NCBI GenBank assembly: GCA_002104895.1
Contig: MCFG01000046.1
Span: forward strand, 186,001 to 250,000
Source: Anaeromyces robustus
Lineage: Eukaryota; Neocallimastigomycota; Neocallimastigomycetes; Neocallimastigales; Neocallimastigaceae
Reading direction: 5' to 3'
Length of the DNA stretch: 64,000 nucleotides
Shown here: positions 51,682 through 64,000 of the stretch, one piece after another
Numbering within the stretch: the first letter of the stretch is position 1
Layout of the letters: each line of letters starts with the position of its first letter
The notes under the pieces: model-generated
Told to the model about the DNA's origin: nothing
What the model saw: only the letters and a program-made list of their open reading frames with translations
Databases searched by the model: none
Program-made: the position numbers and the translations under genes

Positions 51682-53487
51682 TTAATTGCCTTGTGGTCTT
51701 TGCATTGGTGATCTTTGATAATAATTAATTCTTGGTGAAGGTTGATTTTGTCTACCTTGTATTGGTGAAGGTTGATTATTAATTAATTGATTAATTGGTA
51801 AATTCTTTGGTGTTCTATTTCCAGCATAATAGGATGGTGAACCCATTTGAGTTTGAACTGGATTCATACCTGGTGAAGAATGTTTTGGTATCCTATTACC
51901 TGGTACCATAACAGGTTGTGGTGAACCTCTACGACCATTATTTTGATTAGCATTAGCATACATTGGAGAAACTTTATTGGAATAAGAACCTTGAGAAGAA
52001 ATAGAAGGTTCATATTTTATATTATATTGTGGACTAGTAGGTGATTTATAACTACTACTGAAACTAGTATTGGCATTACCATAATAATTTGGTGGAACAA
52101 TTTCTGGAGACATGGCTGAAAAACTAGTATTACTCTTCATATCTGGAGTTTTTAAGGTAGAAGTATAAGAAACTTCTTTTCCTTGTTTATCATTTGGTAA
52201 ATTTGGTAAATTCTTTTCATCATATTTATGAAGTTGAATAACCTTTTTAAGAGAATGCATCCAATCATCTCTTTCTTCCTTAGAACCAGTTTCAAATTCA
52301 TGGGTTTCTCTGTTTTTATCATTACCCTTAATAGTAGAAAGTTCAAAGGTAACACCACCAGAATACATAGTTCTTGTAACTCTAGCATCTTTATCAATAA
52401 CATACCAAGTAATTAATTCAGCATCAGATCTATCTTCCTTAAAAGCATATAAACGATGAGTAGTTAAAGCATAGAATAAAGTCTTCTTTCTGAAAAGACT
52501 AGTTTGTACGGTTAAATTTCCACCTTTATGGAAATTATTAGAGTTAACTAAATCTTTCATATATTTTGGCTTTTTACCCTTTAAAATACTTGGATCAAAA
52601 CTCATATCAATTTCAGCAGCTTGTTGTAAGAAGGATTTGGTTTCAGAGAAGGATTCACTTTCACCAGCAAAACTTCTAGCATGTTGTTCTAAATCAGCAT
52701 TAATATCAATACTAGATTTGGTCATATTACCAACACTATATTCACTTTGTCTTTGACCCATTTTTTGTCCCATATACATATCTTTACCAGAATAATCACT
52801 TTGATGTTTATAATCAATAATATAATCATCCATACCTGGCATACTCATTTCATTATAGAATGTACCACTTTCTGGAGAGAAAGCAAAAGAATTACCATTT
52901 GGACTTCCCATTCTAGGATCATACATATGGGGTGATTGATAACCTTGTGGATAATTATTAACATTAACATAATTACCATTATAATATCTTGGAATATCAG
53001 TTTCATAAGGAGATTCTAAATTAAAAGTATCATCTTCAGTCATCATAGCTTTTTGCATATATCTTTGTTGATGTGGCATTGGTGGTACATTTGGATCATA
53101 ATAAGTATTAATAGATGGTGGAGTTGGAGCAACTCTAATACTATTCATTTTTGGTGAATTATATTCATCTTTATCAGCACTATATCTACTTCTTTCACCC
53201 TTTTCTTGATAAAGAGTAGATGGTGAACTATTAGAAGCAGGATAATTAGAAACATGTTGATCATTGATGGACATTTTAGATAATTTATCAATAACATTAT
53301 ATTGTTTCTTATCAACAGCATTACCACCATTACTTGGTAAAGTTAATGGTGACATTGGAGCTGGTTTTTGACCATCAACCACTTTTTGACTTGGAGAATT
53401 GGTTGTTTCATTTAATTCTTTCTCCATATTTTCTAATTTTGCGTATAAATTACGTAATATAGTTGGAGGGGTTGGATTAGTACTCAT
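51682..53487 (-). CDS. PH-domain protein with Pro/Ser/Tyr-rich disordered flanks
   Basis: A single uninterrupted exon encodes 601 aa, in contrast to the intron-rich neighbours. Residues 1-30 can form a short coil (RNLYAKLENMEKELNE). Residues ~30-300 are disordered and rich in Ser, Pro, Tyr, Met and Asn. Residues ~310-420 are a pleckstrin-homology domain. It starts with YMKDLVNSNNFHKGGNLTVQ, has the strand LFYALTTHRLYAFKED, and ends in the helix with the invariant Trp in KEERDDWMHSLKKVIQLH. The last 180 residues repeat short Ser-Pro and Asn-Pro phrases (SPQPVMV, SPRINYYQRSPMQRPQ), possible kinase and SH3-type sites. PH domains bind phosphoinositides or proteins, so a membrane or cortex adaptor is likely (inference). 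The basic lipid-binding loop is not obvious (KGGNLTVQTSLFRKK). I recognise no orthologue beyond the domain. Confidence 0.85.
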   Translation of the reverse strand: MSTNPTPPTILRNLYAKLENMEKELNETTNSPSQKVVDGQKPAPMSPLTLPSNGGNAVDKKQYNVIDKLSKMSINDQHVSNYPASNSSPSTLYQEKGERSRYSADKDEYNSPKMNSIRVAPTPPSINTYYDPNVPPMPHQQRYMQKAMMTEDDTFNLESPYETDIPRYYNGNYVNVNNYPQGYQSPHMYDPRMGSPNGNSFAFSPESGTFYNEMSMPGMDDYIIDYKHQSDYSGKDMYMGQKMGQRQSEYSVGNMTKSSIDINADLEQHARSFAGESESFSETKSFLQQAAEIDMSFDPSILKGKKPKYMKDLVNSNNFHKGGNLTVQTSLFRKKTLFYALTTHRLYAFKEDRSDAELITWYVIDKDARVTRTMYSGGVTFELSTIKGNDKNRETHEFETGSKEERDDWMHSLKKVIQLHKYDEKNLPNLPNDKQGKEVSYTSTLKTPDMKSNTSFSAMSPEIVPPNYYGNANTSFSSSYKSPTSPQYNIKYEPSISSQGSYSNKVSPMYANANQNNGRRGSPQPVMVPGNRIPKHSSPGMNPVQTQMGSPSYYAGNRTPKNLPINQLINNQPSPIQGRQNQPSPRINYYQRSPMQRPQGN

Positions 53488-56400
53488 TTTGATTCTTTCT
53501 TTTTTTTTTAGTTGTTGTTTTTACCTTAATAATTTATTGTTGTTTTCTTTTATATAAAAAATTAAAAAAATTATATAAAATGTTGTGTTTATTATATTTC
53601 AATTATTTTTTTTAATATTTACAAATAATTTTTTTTTAAATAAAAGAATATATAATAATTTTCTTCTTTTTTTTTTTTAATATTTGACTTGAAAAAATAA
53701 AAGTGCTTTTTTTTTTACTTGTTTATTTATTTATTGGATTGTTTTATTTCAAAGATTGATACAAAAAGAAAAAAAGAGAAAGCTTCCTTACTATACAAAA
53801 ATTATAAAATATTTTTTTTATTTTTTAGTAATATGCTTTTTATTTTTTTTTTCAATTTTTATACCTTAAATTAATTTTTTTGTTTTCTTTGAGTGTTATG
53901 AGTGTATGTATGTATGTCTATATTAGTTTTTTTTTACCTTAATTTAATTTAAATTATTTTATTGATTCTAAATGAATATTATACTTTATTTTTTATTATT
54001 TACTTAGAATAAAACATTATATTCATCTAAATAAGGTTCTAATTTTGTTTTTCTATTTTATTATTTGTTTTTTATATTTCCTCGAAAAAAAAAAAGGGAT
54101 TGATAAACTCTTTTTTTCTTCTTGTACTATTATCAATTTTATATAATAAATAAAAACAAAATTATTTCTTTTATTTTTTTTTTCTTGTTTTTCTTTTTTT
54201 CTCTTTTTTTATAATTCACTTTTATTTATTTTTGCCTTGGAATTATTAAAAAAAAAAATAAAAAAAAATTTTTTTTTAAAATAATTTCGAGGAAAATTAG
54301 TTTATTTAAATGAAAAAAAAAAAAAAAAAAAATTAAATATTAAATATTAAATATTAAATATTAATAAATTAATAAAAAGGAATTAATTATAAAATAATAT
54401 CATTTATTATTTAATTTTTATTATGATTTAATATTTATTTAATATTTATTATTTATTATTATTTTTTTATTTTTTATTATTTATTATTATTATTTAAATA
54501 TTATTAATTATTAAATATTATTATTAATTATTAATTTTTATTCTTATTATTCTTATTATTATTATATTTTTTTTTTTTTTTTTAATTTGTCTAATATATA
54601 AAATGAATATTAAATAAATCCATATATCCAATAAATAAATAAATAATTTATAAAAAGTAAAAAATGTTCACAACTTAAAATATATCAAAACAATATATTT
54701 ATTGATTTATTTATTCTATTTTATTATATATTATAAATATATATATTATATATTATATATATAAAAACTTAATTTATCAATAAATATTATTATTATATTA
54801 AGTTATATATATTTTTAATAGCATAATATAGCCATTGGAGTACAAAAGTGTATATATAAAAAAACTATTTTAATATATTAATTCAATATATTACAACTAT
54901 TTTCTAATATATAAATATATATTAAAATTAATATATAATATATGTATATTTTATTTATTTATTTATTTTATTTAATATTTATTAATTAAATATATATAAT
55001 AAATATATTAATTAAATAGAAAAATATATAAGAATATATTAATTATTAATATATTATTAATTAATATATTTATTTTATATTTTATTATTTAATTAAGTTT
55101 ACAGCTTTATTTATATGTATTTTTAATTTAAAAAATAAATTTCATTAAATTAAATAAAAAGTTTATTAATATATTAAAAATATACAGAATAATACATATT
55201 GCATATAATCTAGAATACACATAATATTTTATTTTATTATATTATATTATATTTTATTATATATATTATATTATATTATATTATATTATATTATATTATA
55301 TTATATTATATTATAATAACACTTTTATTTTTTTTTTTAAGTGTATAAATTATCATAAATAATTTTTAAAACTCTATAATTATTATTATAAGAAAGTTTT
55401 TTATTCAAATGACTAAAAAATTATAAATTATTAATAATTAAAATTGAATAATAATAATTAATGATAAAATAAAAAATAAATATAAAAATAAATATAAATA
55501 TAAATAATAAATAATAAATAATAATTACTTTATTTTTTTTTATCATTATATTATTTTCATATATTTTTTATCCTAACTACTACTTAGAATTATTACCAAC
55601 TCTAAGTATTATTTTTTTTATTATTATGATTATTATGATTACATTTATTATTATTGTTTTTGATATAGTTTAAAACAAAGGAATAATTATCCGAGATTAA
55701 TAACTTTGTATTATTTAATTTATAAATGAAAAATGCTCAGATATATATTAATATTTGATTTAATTTCATTTAATGTTTTAGAAAAGAAAAATATTAGTAA
55801 AACCCCTTCTTAATAAAAGAAATATCGTTATATATAAAATATAAAATATATATAATGATATTACAATTAAAAAAAATAATAATATATATTATATATATGA
55901 TTATTTTTTTTGCCATAATCTCATCCATTACTTTAAAATAAAAAAAAACCCAACATATAATAATAATAATAATAATTATAATTATAATTAATAAAATGAA
56001 AAAAAAATAAAAATAAAAAATAAAATAATAAAAATTGATTGCTTTAATAATGATAGTAAAATAATAATTAAAATTATAGAATGTACTATTTTTATTTTTT
56101 TTTTTCATTATTATTATTATTATTAATTGTTATTATTTACATTCAACAATATCAATATCAATAAAATGAAATAAATTAATGAGACCTTTTGTGGGACCTT
56201 TTTTTTTTATTTTTTTACGAAAAAATAATTATAATTAATAAGAAATAATAAATATGAAATAATAATAGTAATTAATAGTTATTTATTGATTGATTATTAA
56301 GTTTTTAGTTTATTAAAATATGATTTTTTAATTATTATTTAATTATTTGATTACTAGAGATTTAATAATTCTTAATAAATAGTAAGGTATTACAAAATAA

Positions 56401-59400
56401 AAAAGTATGACCATCAAAAGAAAATAAAAATAAAAAAAATATCAAGAAATCTTTCTAAAAAGAAAATTTAATTTATATGGAAAATTTTTAAATATTCTTG
56501 TACAAGGAAAAAAAATCGATAAAAATAATTAATCCTTTTTTTTTTTTAATATTAATATTTTATTAATAATATTAATAATATTAATATTATTTTATTAATG
56601 GTAACATTAAAAAAGTGTATTATTTATATTTAATAATAATTATAATAATAATTATAATAATAATAAGAAATAATATAATATGAAATATAATATTAAATAA
56701 TAAATTATTACCTTATTTATTATTATTTTATTAATTATTAATTATTTATATTATGTTTTTTATTATCCATTATTATCCATTATTATAATAACAATACCTA
56801 TTTTTTTTTTTTTTTTTCATTTATCCATAGTAATACTTGTTACAGAAAATTTTGCATAATATTTAGTTTAAAAAAAAAAATACAGAATATTAATATTAAT
56901 CTTAATATTATATTAATATATATTTTTATTTTATTTCAAATTTTTTTTTCCTTTTCTTTTTAATATTATATATATTTTTTTATTTTTTGCTTAACTAACT
57001 CTTTTTTTTTTTGTTTGTTAATTTTCTTTTTAAATTGATTTAAACAAAATTTGTTTTGTTTGTTTGGTTAATATAACTTGGTAAATATTTTAAATGTCAT
57101 TTCATTCCCTACAAAAAAAGTTTTTTTTTTTTTTTTAAACTTTATTATTGAAAGTTATTCCTTTACCCAATAATATTTATTATAAACCAATGAATTAAAA
57201 TAATAAGTTTGTCTATTTAATTTATTTATTTGATTTATTTAATTCATTATTTATTTATATATTTACTTAATTTTTTTTTAAATTTAAATCCATAAATTAT
57301 TACATTTATAATATTAATTTTATTTTATTTTATTTTATTTTATAATATATTATATAATATATTATATCATATATTAATAATATATCAAATATATAACTAA
57401 AAATATATATTATATTAACATTACATAATATATAAAAAAAAAGAAGTTAAAAACATAAACTTTTTTTTTTTTTCATTTATTTTTTTCATTATATCATTAT
57501 ATTCAATAAAAAAAAATAAATTTATATTATTTATTATTTATTTATAACATATATTATATATTATTTAATAAAATATATTCTTAATAAATTAGATCATTTA
57601 TAATAATAAAATATATCAAGTGATTATAAAAATACTAATTATAACTAGAATTTATTTTTATTAGTAATATATAATATATTTTTTCATATATTATTTTATA
57701 TTTGAATATTTAGTAATGATCAATCGTTATATATAAATTCCTATAAATAAATATATTCTAATATATATTTAGTATATGGTTTAATTTATTATTCAAATGA
57801 TATAATTAAAAGTAATAAAATTAAACAACCAATTCTTTTTACCTTTTTTCTTTCTTATTAATATAATATAATATAAAAAAAAAATAAACCACAATAAAAT
57901 AATGCATTAGTTAGTTATATATATAGTAATATCCATATTTTAATAACCATTTTTTAATAACCATTTTTGTATTAGTTAAAATTGTATCATTATTATTTCA
58001 TTATTATCATAAATGTTAAAATTTATTATTATTTCATTATTATTATAATTGTTATTATAATCATAATTATTATTTTTTTTTCCTATAATGTTTTTTGTAT
58101 TCATTAATATGAACAAAAATAAAAAAGTAATAAAAAGTAGGATTATGACAAAGATATTGATTATGTAATATATAATTAAATGCACTTTTCAATCTTTTTT
58201 GTTTTTTTTTTTTTTTTTTAAGTTTGTTAATATTGACCATTTTAGTTTAATTAATTAAATGTTTATAAATATAAAAAATAAAGAAAAACAAAAACAAAAA
58301 ATTTGGTAATTTTTTAATAACCTTTTTTTTTCTCTTTCATAATTTGTACTTTAATTATATTTGTAAAATATTGCTTATTGTTATTATGTAATATGTATAT
58401 TTATAACAAAGGTTTAATTATTATTTATTTATTTATTTATTTATTTAATTTTTATTTTGTTAAGAAAAATGAGAAAAAAAAACGAGAATAACTGAGTAAA
58501 ATTAACATTCAAAAAAAAATTATTATTTAAAATAATTATTTTAAATAATACTAATTAAAATACTAATTAAATACTAATTAAATAATACAATTTATTTATA
58601 ATTATTTATAATTATTAATAATTATATTAATTATTATGCAAATTTTTTTTTTAATATTTACATAAATATTATTTATTTTATTTTATGTTATTTTGTTTTA
58701 TTTTTATTTTATTATATTTTATGTTATGTTAAGTTACGGATAAGTTTTTTTTTTTTCAATGAGTGGATTATTTTTTTTTTCTAATTAGAACATGATTAAC
58801 AACATGTCATAAAATAATAATAAACTAATTTTTATGATAATCTTATTAACATGTCATAATAATAATATAATAAAATAATAAAATAATTATTAATTATTAA
58901 TTATTGATTATTGATTAAATCATGACATATTTTCTTTTTAATTTATGATTTATTCTATTTTAAAATGTCTAATTTTTCTTGTTATAGGGATTAATTTTTA
59001 ATAAAAAAAAAAAAGTAATTATTATCTATTATCTATTATCTATTATTTATTCATTATTATTATTATTTCATGAAAAGATTAAAAAATATTAACTATTTGA
59101 AATAATATAATATAATATATAATATATAATATATAATATATAATATATAATATAATAATAATTTTATAAATTAATAGAATTATATATAAATTCAATATAA
59201 ATTAATATATAAATTATAATAATAAATCAATTCAAAAAAGATTTTGAAGAAGAAAAATAAGAAAATTAAAAAAAAAAAAAAAACCGATTATAACTTTAAA
59301 TAATAATAAATTAATTAATTATGTAATAAACTTTAAAAATAATAAATTTAAATTAAAATAGAAAATAAGAAAAAAAAAAAAGAATTATATAATAATTAGA

Positions 59401-60271
59401 TTAATATATCCATTGTTAAATATAAACCTTTAAATAAATTAAATTTTAATGAAATTCATTTAAATTTTAATATTTTTTTGAAGACAAAAAGTAATATGGA
59501 ATTTTAAATGTTTATATATTTTCCTAATTATTTATGGTTACACAAAAATAATTAAAAAACTTTATTTTACTATTAATAAAAAGTGATTTTCCTTTTCTTA
59601 TGCATCTTTATGATAAATTATAAAAGTTTATTCTATAACAAAAATAAAAATATGTGACAGATTTAATATTAAATATTAAAATATTTAAATATTAAAATAT
59701 TAAAAATAAAATTCTTTTTATAAAAGCTTTATTCTTTTTTTTTTTAATATAATATAATAATTTATTAATTATCAACTCTTTTTACTTTTTATCTTTTATA
59801 AAAATAAAATACAAAAAATAATTAATTATTAAGAAAGAAGAAAAAAAAAATTTTTTTTTAGAACAAAATAATAATGAATATAATAAATTAAATAATATAA
59901 TACTAATTATATTATATTATATTATATTATACTTTATAATATATCATATTTCATAATATTATATTTATTACATTTTAATCAAAAAGAAATATATATAAAA
60001 ATATATATATAAAAAATAAATGATTTTTATTTTTATATAAATTTTGTGTTTATTTTTTTTTTTGATATAATTTTTGTTATTATTTTTTTTCTAATATAAC
60101 TATAAATATGGCTTGATTTATTTATATATTTTTATATATCATTTTGTCTTTACTTTTATCATGATAAATAATTATTAATAATGACTCAAAGTAATCTATA
60201 TAAATAATAAATAAAAAATAAAAAATAAAAATAAAATAATAAATAAAATAAAATAAAATAAAAAATAAAAA

Positions 60272-60470
60272 AATAGAAATCACATTTGTTTAATATATAA
60301 AAATATTTATAAAAAAAAAACACAAGAAATATTAATTTTCTTTACCTTTTTTTTTTTTTTACTCTTTTATTATAAACTCAAATAATATGTAAAAAAAATA
60401 GAAATTACATTTTGTTTAATTTATATTTAAAAAAAAAAAACACAAAAAATTAATTTTCTTTTACTTTTTT
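60272..60470. repeat. direct repeat, two ~75-bp copies
   Basis: Copies at 60272-60350 and 60397-60470 share AATAGAAAT, ACATTT-TGTTTAAT, a poly-A run, then CACA(A)GAAA/CACAAAAAA and TTAATTTTCTTTAC. They differ in A-run length and a few bases. They sit 46 bases apart, so this is a local duplication. Confidence 0.75.
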
Positions 60471-60633
60471 ACACTTAGGTTTTTTACTATTATTATTTTT
60501 ACTATTATTACTATTATTATTTTTTAGAATAATGATACTTTTAATATATCTTTATGTTTATATTATAATAAAAATAAAAAATATTCATAAAAAAGTCTTT
60601 CCAGTATTGTTTATATATATAAATAGGTATATA

Positions 60634-60720
60634 TTTATATATTAATTTAGTGTATTTAATTATTATTTATTTATTGATTATTTATTATTTATATATTAGT
60701 TTAGTGTATTTAATTATTAT
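60634..60720. repeat. direct repeat, two 33-bp copies with one mismatch
   Basis: 60634-60666 and 60688-60720 are identical except A/G in TATATTAATTTAG versus TATATTAGTTTAG, and both end GTGTATTTAATTATTAT. They are separated by 21 bases of TTTAT-type repeat, so the duplication is recent. Confidence 0.85.
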
Positions 60721-60832
60721 TATTATTATTATTAACATGAAAAAAAAAAGTTTATCTACTTCAAAATAATTAAACTTTGTGTTTTTTTTTTTATGTTAAA
60801 TTAAAATAAAAATATATATATTCTAACAGTGT

Positions 60833-60890
60833 TATTTTATTTTATTTTATTTTATTTTATTTTATTTTATTTTATTTTATTTTATTTTAT
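60833..60890. repeat. (TTTTA)n microsatellite
   Basis: About 11 near-perfect TTTTA units. Confidence 0.9.
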
Positions 60891-61048
60891 ATGGTTTTTA
60901 TATGGTTTTATAAATTAAAAAATATAAAAGAAAACTATTTAACTACTTTTAATTATATTATATTAAATATTAATTATATATTTTATATATTATATATTAT
61001 AGACTTTATTATTTTTAAAAAATATTAAAAATACAACAACACAACACA

Positions 61049-61103
61049 GTTATAATCTATAATATGATATGATATTATATGATAGTATATTATAGATTAT
61101 AAC
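61049..61103. repeat. perfect 17-bp inverted repeat
   Basis: GTTATAATCTATAATAT at 61049-61065 is the exact reverse complement of 61087-61103. The 21-base loop is GATAT/GATAG-rich. It would form a cruciform or RNA hairpin. Arms of this length without mismatch are longer than the simple TA palindromes nearby, and they include GC positions. Confidence 0.8.
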
Positions 61104-62532
61104 TTATCATATAACCTTATAAGTATTTCTAATCTCTAAAACTTTATCTTTTTTTTTTTATTTTATTTTTATTTATCATGATATTTTATTATTGTCTTTT
61201 TTTTTTTTTTGTATTTTTAAATTTTTTTCATTTTTGTTAATAAATTTTAATTAATTCGTTTAATTTACAAAGGATTACAATTAATTTAGGCATAACAATA
61301 TCAAAATAATACATTTTTTAACATTTTTGACCCTACTCTTATGGACATTTTTTTTATTAAAAAAAAAATTTTTCAAAATTCAAAAAAAATTTATTTAAAT
61401 AGATATTGAATTAATAAAATTATTTATTTTTTGGTTTATATTCCTTTATTTTAAAATTTTATTATTATTATCTTTTTTCTTTTGTAGAGTTTAAATTTCA
61501 TTTTCATTTTCACCATTTCTTTTCTTTCTTTCTTTTACTTACACTTAACATTTGAAGATTAAAAAAGTATTTTTCTTTTTCTTCTTTTTTTATTATTTTA
61601 TTAAAATTAAAATTAAAATTAAAATAAAAATAAAAAAAAAAACTGGTTTAAAACTTTATTTTTATTTCATTTAATATTAATAAAATTAAAATTAAAATTA
61701 ATTTAATTTAATTTTGTGATTAAATTTTATTTATTATATTTTTAATAATTGATTTCAATATATATATAATATACAATAATATATACAATAATATATTATA
61801 AAAAATAATTATTTTTATTTTTATTATAAATTTTTTTTCTCATTCTTTTTTTTTTTTTTTGTGTGTGTGTGTTTGTAATTAGGATTTAGGATTAAGTTTT
61901 TATCATATTTTCTTTTTTTATTTTTTATTTTAAATATTAACTTAACATGAGTTTTTTTTATTATTCATTATTCAGTAAGAAATATCATTATTCTTTTTTA
62001 AAAAAAAAAAACAATTTAAATTCTTATTCATTATATAGATCATATTTTAATAATAAAAATATAAAGTTAAAGGAAATAATTTTTTCTAAAAAAAAAAAAA
62101 GAAAGTAAAAAAACATTAATAAAAAGTATAATAACAAATATAATAATAATAATAGTAATAAAAACTCTTACATATTTGATAGATTGACTTAACTTTAATA
62201 TTATAATAATATTAAATATTAAATATTAAAATTAATATTAAAATTAAATATTAATTGATAGACATTAAAATCATTAAAAATTACCTAAAATTAAATATTA
62301 AATTAAATAGAAAAAAGAAAATAAAGAATTAATTATTAATTATTACAGAAATAAAATAAAATTAAAAATATTTATAATAAAATAATAAAATACGAAAATA
62401 AAATAAGAAAATAAATAATGAAATTAATAATAATTCAATAAATAAATAATGAAATGAATAATAAATATTCTATAATAAATAATAGAATGGCAAATAAAGC
62501 AATAATAAAAAAAAATAACAATTAGTTTTATG

Positions 62533-62613
62533 TATGGTTTATGGTTTATGGTTTATGGTTTATGGTTTATAAACATAATCATAAATCATAAATCATAAAT
62601 CATAAATCATAAA
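62533..62613. repeat. mirror pair of 7-bp tandem arrays forming a long hairpin
   Basis: Five TATGGTT units (62533-62567) are followed, after TATAAACATA, by five AATCATA units (to 62612). One array is the reverse complement of the other except for one position in each 7-mer, where RNA would form a G-U pair. The whole could fold into a stem of more than 30 pairs. Confidence 0.75.
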
Positions 62614-62899
62614 GTTAAAAAGTTTAAAAGTTAAAAAGTTAAATCTTAAAAAAAAATTTATTTAAATTTTATTAAAAATATATATTATTTATTATATTAG
62701 AATATATTCTTTTAATATAATAATTTAGTATTAATTTATTAATTTTCACATAAAAAAAAATTTTTTTTTTTTCTTTTTTTAAAACAGAAACAAGAAAACT
62801 AAAAACAAAAAAAAAGAAGATTTAAAGTAAAAATTTTAAAAAAAAAAAAATTACTTTATTTGTATCACTTTTAAAAAAAAAAAAACGGTTATTTTTTCA

Positions 62900-62937
<38 letters not shown>

Positions 62938-63740
62938 TTTTACCTTTTTATAATTAATTAATTAATTATTATTTATTAATTGTTTTAAAAATTGTAAAAA
63001 AAAAAATTGTAAAAAAAAAAATAAAACTACATAAATACATAAATACATTATTGTTTAATACATTGTTACAATGTTGTAAACTTATAATTTATAATTTATA
63101 GTGTAATAATTATTAATTATTAATTATTACATTATTTCATTATTAATTATATTGTTTTATATTTTAGGGAAAAAAAATGCAAAATGTAAACCATTAATTT
63201 TTTTTTAGTATTGCATAATTGATGGATTTATTTGGCAATACATATTAAATTTCAAATATTCAAATTTAATAAATGAATAAACCTATAAAAGTAAATAAAT
63301 ATATCTATAAAAATAAATAAATATATCTATAAAAGTAAATAAATATAAATAAAAATTTAGTATTAACAAATAAATAATAAAATAAAAAAAATTGAATTTA
63401 TTAGGAAATAATTTTTTTTTAAAATATTTAAATACATAAAACATGGGAAAACGAATAATATTATAAAGTAATATATTAATAATTATTATTTAATTATTTA
63501 ATTATTTATTATTAAAACTAAATAATTACTTATTTATTTATTTATTTAAATATATTATATATTATATAATAAATAAATAAATATAAATAAATATATTTTT
63601 TTTATTATTATGAAATTATATTATAATATATTATAATATATTTTTGTTAAGTTTTTTAATATTTCATAGAGTTTATTTTTATATAATAAAAAAAAACATA
63701 AACTTTTTTTAGTAATTCTATAATAAAATATAAAATAAAT

Positions 63741-64000
63741 AAGAACTTAACTTGTTATACAAGAATACATTATTAGGTATAGTACTATAGTTATAATACA
63801 AGTAATATATTATAATACTTTGTAATTTAAATATCAATAAGCGTACTTGAAGGAACCTTTTACCAAGGATCAGCAAATTCCTTTTGGCGAATTTTTCAAT
63901 GGTACACTTATAGCCATACCATCACACTTTTGTAACTTGTAAAATACAAGTTTTAAGTGAACCGAGGTAGTGGTAGACACTTACCAGAATCCGATGTTGA
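63741..64000. other. compositional boundary; start of a GC-richer unit cut by the window end
   Basis: From about 63840 the G+C content rises to 61 of 160 bases (about 38%), far above the neighbouring DNA. The unit contains a hairpin AACTTGTA-AAA-TACAAGTT near 63934-63952, and a related CTTGTTATACAAG lies just outside at 63751-63763. Short frames exist on both strands, but none runs through and I recognise no protein. It could be the edge of a repeat, a transposable element or a gene beyond the window. Confidence 0.5.

Larger units (their letters stand above)
53488..63740. other. 10-kb AT-rich gene desert
   Basis: The left end is the leader and promoter of the PH-domain gene, with a TTATTGGATTG word at 53731-53741. 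The rest is A+T DNA with many microsatellites: ATTAT-type at 55240-55314, ATATA-type at 59105-59152 and TTTTA-type at 60833-60890. Open frames such as 55794-56108 and 57976-58185 are Ile/Tyr/Phe/Asn strings. Local duplications and inverted repeats in 60.2-62.7 kb are listed separately. No gene, tRNA or rRNA was recognised. Confidence 0.7.

Noticed and set aside
55570-55605. TACTTAGA...TCTAAGTA 8-bp inverted repeat
   Set aside because: Arms of eight AT-rich bases are expected often in this composition; nothing else supports a function.
55794-56108. 104-aa open frame on the minus strand
   Set aside because: Translation is Ile/Tyr/Phe/Asn strings from simple repeats, with no codon or motif sign of a gene.
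58790-58935. Repeated ACATGTCAT words (58803, 58849 and an inverted partial copy near 58922)
   Set aside because: Only two full copies, with no adjacent gene or wider conservation visible; too little to call a binding-site cluster.
1-64000. Dictyostelium or Plasmodium origin suggested by AT richness and Asn runs
   Set aside because: CCDC39 requires motile flagella, which excludes Dictyostelium. The many-intron structure, PEX6 (peroxisomes are absent in Plasmodium) and Pmp3 speak against Plasmodium.
1-64000. CRISPR arrays, operons, ribosome-binding sites, tRNA or rRNA genes, virus-like or LTR elements
   Set aside because: No regular repeat-spacer structure, tRNA cloverleaf, rRNA sequence, reverse transcriptase, capsid or integrase reading frame was seen; the repeats present are microsatellites and short local duplications.

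Overview
The window looks like nuclear DNA of a zoosporic fungus, most probably an anaerobic gut fungus (Neocallimastigomycota). I infer this from four things. Non-coding DNA is almost pure A+T, with endless homopolymer and tri- to hexanucleotide runs. Genes carry many short GT-AG introns. Low-complexity proteins are rich in Asn, Ser and Asp. There is also a clear axonemal gene (CCDC39), so the organism builds motile flagella, which argues against Dictyostelium, the other familiar AT-extreme genome. No species is claimed. Exons stand out at once because G and C are nearly absent elsewhere.

Thirteen protein genes are supported. For the spliced ones I built exon models by eye, and all of them keep a consistent reading phase. 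From left to right: a ~5.1 kb gene desert; RCC1, the Ran exchange factor (minus, 8 exons, 411 aa); a 1503-aa ASH/MSP-like protein with long Asn/Ser-rich tracts (minus, 2 exons); CCDC39/FAP59 (plus, 20 exons, 989 aa), divergent from the ASH gene; an XRCC4-like DNA end-joining protein (minus, 6 exons, 446 aa); PEX6 (plus, 14 exons, 1097 aa), divergent from XRCC4; NMD3 (minus, 7 exons, 502 aa); a small Myb/SANT-like protein (minus, 3 exons); a small three-helix membrane protein in tiny exons (plus); two tandem paralogous secreted Cys-rich proteins with GPI-type tails (minus), each with a 5'-UTR intron ending exactly at the ATG; LTV1 (plus, 8 exons, 559 aa); PMP3 (minus, 57 aa, a 20-nt last coding exon); and a 601-aa single-exon PH-domain protein (minus). 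From 53.5 kb to about 63.8 kb I see no gene. The last ~160 bases rise to about 38% G+C and look like the edge of a gene or repeat that continues outside.

Functionally the window mixes housekeeping genes (nuclear transport: RCC1; ribosome assembly and export: NMD3, LTV1; DNA repair: XRCC4; peroxisome biogenesis: PEX6) with flagellar genes (CCDC39 and perhaps its ASH neighbour) and surface or membrane genes (the Cys-rich pair, PMP3, the PH protein). Two things deserve most attention. One is the divergent CCDC39/ASH pair. The other is PEX6 in a lineage whose peroxisome status is doubtful. A 16-base sequence shared by the NMD3 and LTV1 upstream regions may be a ribosome-assembly promoter element. 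I found no virus-like element, CRISPR array, tRNA or rRNA gene.
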